Both the position numbers and the translations under genes were made by a program. Positions 7,267 through 13,313 of a stretch of 13,313 nucleotides of DNA are shown piece after piece. The notes under the pieces were generated by a model, which saw only the letters and a program-made list of their open reading frames with translations, did no database searches and was not told where the DNA came from. This stretch comes from an uncultured Muribaculaceae bacterium. GTDB taxonomy: Bacteria; Bacteroidota; Bacteroidia; Bacteroidales; Muribaculaceae. The stretch's first letter is position 1, and each line of letters opens with the position of its first letter. Location of the stretch: contig CAJUDL010000069.1 in the NCBI GenBank assembly GCA_910585285.1, positions 1 through 13,313 of the forward strand. Direction: 5' to 3'.

Positions 7267-8922
7267 TTATTGAACGGGGATGAGTTTGATTCTCTCTGCA
7301 TGGGCATCAAACCATATGCGGTATTTGCCTGCCTTGGTTATTGTCGGTTTGATTTTCACATCAGACACAAACAGTTTGGCATAGTTTTCATCAATGGCTC
7401 CCCAACGGCTGACATTGAATGCTGCTCCATTGTTTGCGGGATACATGAACCTCGACTCCTCAGTTGTAAGGCTTCCGTATTTCTGGTCAAAATAAGCCTT
7501 ATTGTTTGTGAAGTGATCGTTGTTGTCATCGAAATAATATCCGAAATATGCGCAACGGCTAGGGTCTTCAGATTCATCCACACGCCAAGCCGTATAGTTC
7601 CACCAGCCATCATGATGCCAGTTATGGAGAACCCATTCTTTCATTTCGCCTGCGGAAAGCTGCCAGTCTTCGGACACCCAGATATGAGGATTGGTCTTAT
7701 CCTGAACCATTCTCACCTCAATCTCTTTCGGATTAGCATATGATGGACCGAAATACCATTCCTGCCACCATGCATCGGCAGTTTTGCGATTATTCCAAGT
7801 GTCAAGGTCATTCTGTCCGTAGTGGAGATTCTGAACAGGATCGAATGCCTCAGCTATTGAATATGTTGTGTAGCTGTATTTGCCGGTCTTGGTGTTGAAA
7901 TCAAAGAGATAGTAGACACCTGCCTGATCAAGTGTGATCTTGCCCGATGTGTCGGGATCGTCGGCAAGGAAGCCCTCATTCGTGGGATCGGGTCCCCAGC
8001 AGATAGGCAGGAAGTCGGTCTTCTGCGGAATGAAGCATACCTGTGTGCCGGAAGATGCGTTGTAGTAGCGCACGCGATACTGGAACGGACCTACGTGATC
8101 ACAGACCATCGGAACGCCGAATACATCCGAATTGAGCTCTTCGGCAGTAGCAACGTCAGCGATATAAACGCGGTCGAAGTCGGGAAGATTCTGCACCTTC
8201 ACGGTAGATTCAACCTTAGTTGAACGCACCTCGTTATCCTGTGCGGGCATATCCTGAGCGGTAATGGTCAGCTTATAAGCCTTCTCCACAGATGGGAGTT
8301 CAAGCTTATTGGCATATATCACTCTTGATTCGCCGTTGGCTTCAATACGCACAGGGAAACCCTCAACTCCTTCGAGATTAACCTCTACAAAATCAAGATT
8401 ACGGTTGTCTTCAACTGTAAACTTAAGGTTGAACAGCGTCTGGTCCTTGATAAGCACTGTCACTTCCTTGTCGGGAGCCTGAGAGAAAATCGGAGCCTGG
8501 AAGTCAGCATCGAATGTGACACGCACTTTCTGAGTTTCGGTTTTTCCGGCAACATCCGTTACGGTCACGTCAATCTCGTAGTCACCGCTGAAATCTGTAA
8601 GATAATCGGGATTTACAGTATAAGAATAATCAAGATCATATTCCTTAAGGGGCTCGTTATAAAGACCGATGATGTCGATGGTCTTGTTAAGACTCAAGCC
8701 GGGACATTCAAGCTGAATCTTTGAAATGCCGTCAGCATCCGAGATCTTACCCTTAATCTGGAATGAAAGTTCATAGTCTGTGCGTATGCGGCTCATCGCA
8801 AGCTCCACTTGCGGCGTTCCACCATCAGCGACAGGCCATTTCTGCTCGTCGTCACTACATGCCGTAACACAGAACAGCATGCACGACAGCACTAAGCTTT
8901 TAAATAAAAACTTGCTTGTCAT
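7267..8922 (-). CDS. SusE/F-like surface glycan-binding lipoprotein, first gene of the PUL
   Basis: The protein has 551 residues. The lipoprotein signal ends in VTAC (Cys22) followed by SDDE, a near-ideal Bacteroidetes surface-export signal. Two all-beta Ig/cadherin-like modules follow: about 36-138 (ending SGDYEIDVTVTDVAGKT, then VRVTFDAD) and about 140-245 (ending YKLTITAQDMPAQ). A SusE/F-type carbohydrate-binding module spans about 250-357 (ICWGPDP, AGVYYLFDFNTKTGKYSY). A longer C-terminal module (360-551) is rich in aromatics (AWWQEWYFG, NWHHDGWW) and closes with AGKYRIWFDAHAERIKLIPV, a typical SusE/F end. The layout recalls SusE-like proteins with DUF5016/5125/5121 modules, but I could not verify this. 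It is probably the specificity-setting binding protein. Unusually it precedes susC, with a 21-base gap; such genes normally follow susD. Confidence 0.87.
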   Translation of the reverse strand: MTSKFLFKSLVLSCMLFCVTACSDDEQKWPVADGGTPQVELAMSRIRTDYELSFQIKGKISDADGISKIQLECPGLSLNKTIDIIGLYNEPLKEYDLDYSYTVNPDYLTDFSGDYEIDVTVTDVAGKTETQKVRVTFDADFQAPIFSQAPDKEVTVLIKDQTLFNLKFTVEDNRNLDFVEVNLEGVEGFPVRIEANGESRVIYANKLELPSVEKAYKLTITAQDMPAQDNEVRSTKVESTVKVQNLPDFDRVYIADVATAEELNSDVFGVPMVCDHVGPFQYRVRYYNASSGTQVCFIPQKTDFLPICWGPDPTNEGFLADDPDTSGKITLDQAGVYYLFDFNTKTGKYSYTTYSIAEAFDPVQNLHYGQNDLDTWNNRKTADAWWQEWYFGPSYANPKEIEVRMVQDKTNPHIWVSEDWQLSAGEMKEWVLHNWHHDGWWNYTAWRVDESEDPSRCAYFGYYFDDNNDHFTNNKAYFDQKYGSLTTEESRFMYPANNGAAFNVSRWGAIDENYAKLFVSDVKIKPTITKAGKYRIWFDAHAERIKLIPVQ

Positions 8923-8980
8923 AATGATAGGTACATGATTTTATGGTTAACTTTTAAAAATCCTTATACAAATATTTATA

Positions 8981-9031
8981 TGTTTAATGCAAGGAATCCT
9001 TGCATTAAACAATGGCATATGCCATTGTTTA
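8981..9031. promoter_or_regulatory. Two perfect palindromes sharing six bases, upstream of the PUL
   Basis: Palindrome A (8981-9011) has 15-base arms, TGTTTAATGCAAGGA and its exact reverse complement, around a single central A (8996). Palindrome B (9006-9031) is a perfect 26-base dyad, TAAACAATGGCAT plus its complement, centred on CATATG. They share TAAACA (9006-9011). The block TAAACA/TGTTTA therefore occurs three times in alternating orientation, and the middle copy can pair with either neighbour. The centres are about 22.5 bases apart, roughly two helical turns. The pair ends 58 bases before the first PUL gene. It may be a double operator for a dimeric regulator, or two adjoining RNA hairpins in the 5' leader (11 pairs with an ATAT loop, 13 pairs with a GATTC loop). 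The sequence cannot decide between these. Confidence 0.7.
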
Positions 9032-9042
9032 TGAGTTTTTCT

Positions 9043-9090
9043 ATTCGGACTTAACGTTTGGTTGATAACTGAAAAAACTTTGATCCGAAT
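9043..9090 (-). other. Small inverted repeat in the predicted PUL leader
   Basis: ATTCGGA at 9043-9049 is the exact reverse complement of TCCGAAT at 9084-9090, with 34 bases between. If transcription starts near 9107 as the promoter entry suggests, this would form an upstream stem ahead of the twin palindromes. A third related word, TTCGGAT, lies at 9132-9138 in the loop of the terminator-like repeat. Seven-base arms this far apart can arise by chance in AT-rich DNA, so this is a weak call. Confidence 0.3.
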
Positions 9091-9113
9091 TTTAATTGAG
9101 TCTTATCAGGATG

Positions 9114-9145
9114 CAAAAATAAGCATGATTTTTCGGATATCCAAA
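9114..9145 (-). promoter_or_regulatory. Candidate Bacteroides-type promoter for the PUL
   Basis: On the minus strand TTTG (9142-9145) is followed after exactly 20 bases by TATTTTTG (9114-9121), matching the Bacteroides sigma consensus TTTG, 19-21 bases, TAnnTTTG. The predicted start would be near 9107, giving a leader of about 185 bases that contains the twin palindromes. The site overlaps the terminator-like repeat at 9121-9156: the -33 box falls at the loop and start of one arm, and the -7 box is also the T-rich tail. An alternative -7-like TATAAATATTTG (8969-8980), just downstream of the palindromes, is imperfect and has no TTTG at the right distance. The motif is short and AT-rich, so chance is possible. 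Confidence 0.45.
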
Positions 9146-9156
9146 AAATCATGCTT
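9114..9156 (-). terminator. Intrinsic-terminator-like inverted repeat after prfB
   Basis: Arms 9121-9133 (AAGCATGATTTTT) and 9144-9156 are perfect 13-base complements around a 10-base loop that itself contains the dyad GGATATCC. On the minus strand the stem is followed by ATTTTTG, a T-rich tail. It begins 36 bases after the prfB stop, and a gene ending here on this strand makes a terminator expected. The stem is AT-rich (few G-C pairs), so termination may be leaky. It overlaps the candidate PUL promoter. Confidence 0.6.
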
Positions 9157-9192
9157 TAAAAGTGTAATTTTAACACTTATCTTATTCAAATT

Positions 9193-10314
9193 TTATGCAA
9201 TCGTTTCACTTGCAGCAAATTCCATCAGGTATGCTTTGATGAATTCATCGATGCCTCCATCCATCACTCCGTTCACATCCGAAGTCTGGTAGTTGGTGCG
9301 GTGATCCTTCACACGGCGGTCGTCGAAGACGTAGCTGCGGATCTGGCTACCCCACTCTATCTTCTTCTTGCCCGCTTCGATCTTCGCCTGCTCCTCCATG
9401 CGGTGCTGCAACTCTTTTTCATAAAGGATAGATTTCAACTGACGCATGGCGTTCTCTTTATTCTTGGGCTGGTCGCGGGTTTCGGTGTTCTCAATCAGAA
9501 TCTCCTCCTCCTCGCCTGTGTAAGGATTCTTATATTGATAACGCAGACGCACGCCCGACTCTACCTTGTTGACGTTCTGACCGCCGGCACCACCCGAACG
9601 GAATGTATCCCACGACACACGCGCAGTCTCAACCTTAACCTCGATAGTATCATCAACCAACGGAGTCACGAACACAGAAGCACATGACGTCATTCGCTTA
9701 CCCTGGGCATTATATGGGCTCACACGCACGAGACGGTGAACACCGTTCTCGCTTTTCAGGAAGCCATAGGCATAATCGCCCTCAATATTGATGGTGACAG
9801 ACTTGATACCAGCCTCATCGCCCTCAAGAAGCTGGGCAATGGATGTCTTATAACCATGACGCTCGGCATAACGCAGATAAAGACGCATGAGCATCTGCGC
9901 CCAATCCTGGCTTTCTGTGCCACCGGCACCGGAATTGATCTTGAGCACAACTCCCAGTTTATCCTCCTCGCGGCGCAGCATATTGCGCAATTCAAGACGT
10001 TCCAGCTCCTTGAGCACCGCCTCATACTGCTGGTCAACCTCCTCTTCGGTGACAAGTTCTTCCTTGACAAAATCGAAAGCGAGTTGCAGTTCCTCCACCT
10101 GCTTCTCAAGAGCGGTATAGGAGTCTATCCAGAAATGGAGCTCCTTGATTTTACGCATCTGCGCCTCGGCTTTCTCTCTGTCGTCCCAGAAATCAGCCAC
10201 GTGTGTACGCAACTCCTCCTCCTCGACCTCTATTTTCTTCGAGTCGATATCGAGATATCTCTTGAGAGCGGCAGTGCGCTCTTCTGCATCTTTAAGCTGT
10301 TCGAGTGTTATCAT
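9193..10314 (-). CDS. prfB: Peptide chain release factor 2, encoded without a frameshift
   Basis: The protein has 373 residues, a little longer than the 365 of E. coli RF2. It recognises UGA and UAA stop codons and releases the finished protein on the ribosome. The N-terminal helical domain spans about 1-115. The stop-recognition tripeptide position reads SPY (199-201), where E. coli has SPF; the spacing of 45 residues to GGQ (244-246, in GGAGGQNVNKVES) equals the E. coli spacing, supporting the alignment. The next loop reads RMTSC (207-211), with Cys where E. coli has Phe. At the classic frameshift site (E. coli CTT TGA C) this gene has in-frame CTC GAT (Leu21-Asp22, 10249-10254), so no +1 shift is needed. 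The ATG overlaps the stop of the upstream ligase gene as ATGA, suggesting coupled translation. Confidence 0.97.
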   Translation of the reverse strand: MITLEQLKDAEERTAALKRYLDIDSKKIEVEEEELRTHVADFWDDREKAEAQMRKIKELHFWIDSYTALEKQVEELQLAFDFVKEELVTEEEVDQQYEAVLKELERLELRNMLRREEDKLGVVLKINSGAGGTESQDWAQMLMRLYLRYAERHGYKTSIAQLLEGDEAGIKSVTINIEGDYAYGFLKSENGVHRLVRVSPYNAQGKRMTSCASVFVTPLVDDTIEVKVETARVSWDTFRSGGAGGQNVNKVESGVRLRYQYKNPYTGEEEEILIENTETRDQPKNKENAMRQLKSILYEKELQHRMEEQAKIEAGKKKIEWGSQIRSYVFDDRRVKDHRTNYQTSDVNGVMDGGIDEFIKAYLMEFAASETIA

Positions 10315-12128
10315 TGTTCATACATTTTTTCGATCTCTTTGGCATAGCGTTTGTTCACCACCGGTCGACGCACCTTCATCGTGTTTGTCACCTCACCGTT
10401 CATTATCGAGAAATGATGTGGAAGAAGAGTGATCTTCTTGATTTTCTCATACTCGGCAAGATCCGACTGGATCGGATTGATCTGCGACATCATGAATGCC
10501 ACAGTGCGGGGATCGGCACATAATGCCACGCTGTCTTCCGAAGGAATACCCTCTTTCTGTGCCCAGCGGCGAAGTTGCGACAGATTGGGGACAACAAGAG
10601 CCGTTACATATTTGCGCTGGTCGCCAATCACTGCCACCTCATCTATATATTTATTCTCGGCAAGCCGGCTCTCCATCATCTGAGGTGCAATATACTTACC
10701 GTTGGAAGTCTTGAAAAGGTCCTTAACACGTTCGGTAAGCACAAGCGCACCCGATGGTGTGAAATGACCGGCATCTCCGGTGCGGAAATAGCCATCGTCG
10801 GTAAAAGCTTTGGCATTCGCATCAGGATTATTGTAATATCCCGGTGTCACGGTGGCAGCCTTAACCAGAATCTCTCCATTATCGTCGATACGCACCTTTA
10901 CGCCCGGCAGGGGACGCCCGACTGTGCCTATCTCATAATCCACATCCGAGAAACAGCTAACGGTAGCGGTAGTCTCACTCAAGCCGTATCCGATTATGAT
11001 ATCAATTCCGACCGAACGCATGAATTCGCAGATACGGTCGCTCAGCGGCGCACCGGCAGTAGGGAAGAAATTCGGATTCGGTATACCGATGGCATCCTTA
11101 AGCTTCTGGAAAACATTCTTGCTCCAGAACTGATACTCCTTCTCCACAAGCCATGGAGCATTCTTGCCCACACGTCGATAATCCAGATTGCGCTTGTGTC
11201 CCACAGCCAACGCCCTGTTGACCATCATACGCTGCAGACCGTTCATGCCGGCTATCTTCTCTTTTACTCCTGCATAAACCTTCTCCCAGAAGCGGGGCAC
11301 GCAACACATCAGATTAGGTTTAACCTCATGTATCGTGTCCTGAATCAAGCGTGGATCATAATTCACCGCTATGGCGAGACCTCTTGTTATGCAGAAAAAG
11401 CACCATGCCTTCTCCAATATATGCGAGAGCGGCAGAAATGCCATCGACAAATCATCGTCCTTGATGCGCCGAAGGAGCTTGAGATGCATCTCCATTGCCG
11501 CGTCATAATTGGAATGGGTGATGACAACACCCTTAGGCTCACCTGTAGTGCCGGAAGTATAAATCAATGTTGCCATATCCTCCGGCAGACCGCGCTCTGC
11601 ACGCGCCTCCACCTCTCTTGCCACCTCTTCAGGGGCATTCATCCCAAGCCGCACGAAATCATCCCAAAATATAGAGATTGTGTCATCCTCACGCAGCTCC
11701 AGACCGTCATTCTTGAAAATTACAATCTTGCGTATTTTGTCGGGATTAGCTTTCCAATGATTGTAAGCCAAAGGATACTGATGGCTGTCTCCCACAAAAA
11801 GCACCGAGGCGCCCCCGTCAGACACAATAAAATCATACTGAGCCTGCGAACTGCTCGAATATACGGGAATAGAGGCAAGACGGTTCTTGAACGCGCCAAG
11901 CTCCGTGATAAGTATCTGTGGAGTATTAGGGGAACAGATGGCTATCGTATCTTTCTCGACAAGACCGAGCATCGCAAAGGATTTTGCAGCCACCTCCACC
12001 TGCAGGGCAAACTCCTCCCAGGGAGTGGAGAGCCATTCGCCATCCTTACGCCAGCAGAAGCGATATGCCTCACGACCCTTCAGCTTACGCGCATTTTCGG
12101 CTACTATTTCAACCAGTTTATTTGCCAT
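10311..12128 (-). CDS. fadD: AMP-forming long-chain fatty acyl-CoA ligase
   Basis: The protein has 605 residues and belongs to the ANL adenylating superfamily. It should activate a fatty acid with ATP to an acyl-AMP and then form acyl-CoA in the cytoplasm or at the inner membrane. Visible motifs are the P-loop YTSGTTGEPKGVVITHSN (190-207), the A5 motif YGLSETTA (381-388), the TGD motif (450-452), the hinge region ERVKDLFKTSNGKYIAPQ (466-483) and the catalytic lysine Lys585 in NTMKVRR. The insert between about 240 and 350, and the overall length, fit the long-chain (FadD/FAA) group rather than acetyl-CoA synthetases. No signal peptide is seen. It has its own promoter at 12192-12223, and its stop overlaps the prfB start by four bases. 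The exact chain length is unknown, and the symbol is a family-level guess. Confidence 0.9.
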   Translation of the reverse strand: MANKLVEIVAENARKLKGREAYRFCWRKDGEWLSTPWEEFALQVEVAAKSFAMLGLVEKDTIAICSPNTPQILITELGAFKNRLASIPVYSSSSQAQYDFIVSDGGASVLFVGDSHQYPLAYNHWKANPDKIRKIVIFKNDGLELREDDTISIFWDDFVRLGMNAPEEVAREVEARAERGLPEDMATLIYTSGTTGEPKGVVITHSNYDAAMEMHLKLLRRIKDDDLSMAFLPLSHILEKAWCFFCITRGLAIAVNYDPRLIQDTIHEVKPNLMCCVPRFWEKVYAGVKEKIAGMNGLQRMMVNRALAVGHKRNLDYRRVGKNAPWLVEKEYQFWSKNVFQKLKDAIGIPNPNFFPTAGAPLSDRICEFMRSVGIDIIIGYGLSETTATVSCFSDVDYEIGTVGRPLPGVKVRIDDNGEILVKAATVTPGYYNNPDANAKAFTDDGYFRTGDAGHFTPSGALVLTERVKDLFKTSNGKYIAPQMMESRLAENKYIDEVAVIGDQRKYVTALVVPNLSQLRRWAQKEGIPSEDSVALCADPRTVAFMMSQINPIQSDLAEYEKIKKITLLPHHFSIMNGEVTNTMKVRRPVVNKRYAKEIEKMYEQ

Positions 12129-12191
12129 TGCATCATAAGAACCATGTGATTACATCTCTTAAACGGCATCACCGTTCCACATAGTTCACTG

Positions 12192-12223
12192 CAAAATTAA
12201 CAAATTTCCCTCCAACCGCCAAA
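12192..12223 (-). promoter_or_regulatory. Bacteroides-type promoter for the ligase-prfB unit
   Basis: On the minus strand TTTG (12220-12223) is followed after exactly 20 bases by TAATTTTG (12192-12199), a full match to TTTG, 19-21 bases, TAnnTTTG. It lies in the 103-base gap, with the -33 box 8 bases past the stop codon of the upstream EEP gene. The predicted start near 12185 would give a leader of about 55 bases. The leader contains a small stem, AACGG and CCGTT (12162-12176), of doubtful meaning. Its position makes it the natural promoter for the acyl-CoA ligase and, through the ATGA overlap, prfB. Confidence 0.7.
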
Positions 12224-12231
12224 ACCATTCC

Positions 12232-13313
12232 TCAAAACCACACAAAATGCACCAAAACGCCTTTGTGATCTGTAAACCATGTGCCAAGAGGTGGAATTAT
12301 GCTGTCGGCGCAGTTTTCCACAACACGTTTTGAACGGCACATCGAGGCAGTAGGACCTACAATGACACCCTCAAGAGGTTTTATGCGATGGCTTCCAAAT
12401 ATAAAATCTATCCGGTCGCGGTCGTCAGCTTTAGGAGCCCAACATATCTTCTTTGCGGGGAGTGAAGGCACATCCGACGGATAAGTGATGCCCGGATTCT
12501 TGATGGGATCCGGATAAAGATGTCTCCACAAATCCGTGAAACCATTTTCTTCAAGCAAACTTGTGACTTCCCAATTCACCGCAAAACCGTTATGGTCATA
12601 CATTCTCGCTGTTTTCTCGGTCCAGTCCTTGAACGACGGCTCATTGAAATCACCTCCGAGTAAAACCGCATACCCCTCTTCAATCCTGCTCTTTGCGTCT
12701 TTCAAGAAAGTATCAATCTCCTCAACACGTCGGGAGTAAGATCCGAGCTTAAGCATCTCCTCACTGTCAGTCGGCAACGTTGTCTCTTTCCATGTCGTGC
12801 CGTCATACCCCCGTGCATTGTAACAGGAATAATGATGCCAGTCAAGATGGGCGGGGTAAACCGCAAGCTTAATACCACCGGCTTCTATATCTGCACGATA
12901 AATGCTGCCACAATCATCTTTTAAAGGATATACCGTGGAAAACTTTTTAATCGGGAAACGGCTCAATATTCCGGAATCATCGCTGAAATGAGAATAATAC
13001 GTTATTCCTCTTTTTTTCAAAGAATCGCATAATCTACCTGTGAAATCGGATCCATTATAATTCCTGACTTCACTCAGTGTCACAAAATCCGGAGCAAGGC
13101 GTTCAATCTCATCCACAAGAGCATCATATCCTCCCTCCACCATAGTGCATTCCTGCCATAAATTCAATTGAAGCGCGCTAAATATTCGCTGCAGCCTTAT
13201 TGCGAACCCGCCGGCTCTTGCCATGCGAAGGGGAAGCTCCGAGACCGAGGTCACACGCATCCTGTATATCTCATATTTCTCGGGATTCGTGAACCCGTCG
13301 CCGTCGGAGGCGT
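12232..13313 (-). CDS. Endonuclease/exonuclease/phosphatase (EEP) family protein, 5' end beyond the window
   Basis: The frame stays open past the Met whose codon ends at 13260, with 17 more residues (starting ASDGDGFTNPEKYEIYR) to the right edge, so the real start lies outside and the Met is internal. The EEP domain begins near ALQLNLWQE. Counting from the internal Met, the metal and catalytic residues are Asn33, Glu64 (TLSEVRN), His138 and Asp140 (AHLDW), Asp204 and Asn206 (GGDFNEPS), Asp285 (DRIDFIF), and Asp331-His332 (TDHKG). All family positions appear intact. EEP enzymes cleave phosphodiesters or phosphoesters (DNA, RNA, phospholipids, inositol phosphates); the substrate cannot be told here. 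The segment before the domain (YEIYRMRVTSVSELPLRMAR) looks like the last strands of a beta-sandwich, perhaps discoidin-like, which would suit an exported protein; this is tentative. Confidence 0.85.
   Translation of the reverse strand, partial: ASDGDGFTNPEKYEIYRMRVTSVSELPLRMARAGGFAIRLQRIFSALQLNLWQECTMVEGGYDALVDEIERLAPDFVTLSEVRNYNGSDFTGRLCDSLKKRGITYYSHFSDDSGILSRFPIKKFSTVYPLKDDCGSIYRADIEAGGIKLAVYPAHLDWHHYSCYNARGYDGTTWKETTLPTDSEEMLKLGSYSRRVEEIDTFLKDAKSRIEEGYAVLLGGDFNEPSFKDWTEKTARMYDHNGFAVNWEVTSLLEENGFTDLWRHLYPDPIKNPGITYPSDVPSLPAKKICWAPKADDRDRIDFIFGSHRIKPLEGVIVGPTASMCRSKRVVENCADSIIPPLGTWFTDHKGVLVHFVWF

Noticed and set aside
8969..8980. TATAAATATTTG as the PUL -7 promoter element.
   Set aside because: It misses the first base of TAnnTTTG in register and has no TTTG 19-21 bases upstream, unlike the candidate at 9114-9145.
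8981..9031. An invertible promoter or recombinase site.
   Set aside because: The inverted arms have almost no DNA between them to flip, and no recombinase gene is in the window.
9736..10347. A 203-codon plus-strand frame with hydrophobic stretches opposite prfB.
   Set aside because: The hydrophobic look comes from reading the complement of the Glu/Lys-rich RF2 helices; no start context or family resemblance.
10575..12149. A 524-codon open frame on the plus strand opposite the acyl-CoA ligase.
   Set aside because: It is fully antisense to a ligase with all ANL motifs intact, has no recognisable domain and no promoter, and its composition is that of a codon-biased shadow frame.
12162..12176. 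A terminator or riboswitch in the ligase leader.
   Set aside because: Only a five-pair stem with no T-run and no conserved aptamer features that I can recognise.

Overview
The window looks like a chromosomal segment of a gut-type Bacteroidales bacterium, plausibly Muribaculaceae or a relative; the family is inference. The signs are a SusC/SusD pair, lipoproteins with an acidic run after the lipobox cysteine, Bacteroidetes-style promoters (TTTG, about 20 bases, TAnnTTTG) and A-rich starts without Shine-Dalgarno sequences. Every gene I accept lies on the minus strand, so transcription runs from right to left.

Right part (13313 to 9193): the 3' portion of a secreted-type endonuclease/exonuclease/phosphatase (EEP) protein enters from the right edge. 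A near-perfect Bacteroides promoter follows, then a two-gene housekeeping unit: an AMP-forming long-chain acyl-CoA ligase whose stop overlaps (ATGA) the start of prfB, release factor 2. This prfB reads straight through the place where many bacteria need a +1 frameshift. An inverted repeat with a T-rich tail follows prfB.

Left part (9192 to 1): a compact polysaccharide utilization locus (PUL). In transcription order it has a SusE/F-like surface glycan-binding lipoprotein, a SusC TonB-dependent porin, a SusD lipoprotein, a surface GH30 glycosidase lipoprotein, and the start of a secreted beta-trefoil-like protein cut by the left edge. The working model is that the GH30 enzyme cuts a beta-linked polysaccharide at the cell surface (a beta-1,6-galactan-like substrate is my best but uncertain guess), the binding protein and SusD hold the fragments, and SusC imports them using TonB energy. 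No sigma/anti-sigma pair, hybrid two-component sensor or SusR-type regulator is visible beside it.

The least ordinary parts are non-coding. The PUL leader (8923-9192) carries two perfect palindromes sharing six bases, plus a site that reads both as terminator and as promoter. The SusD-GH30 gap (2184-2413) is bracketed by a 26-base inverted repeat made of 7-base units, enclosing a 17-base direct repeat. I see no CRISPR array, tRNA, rRNA, transposase or phage gene. I found no clearly new multi-gene system; the novelty, if any, is in the PUL's gene order and these structured gaps.
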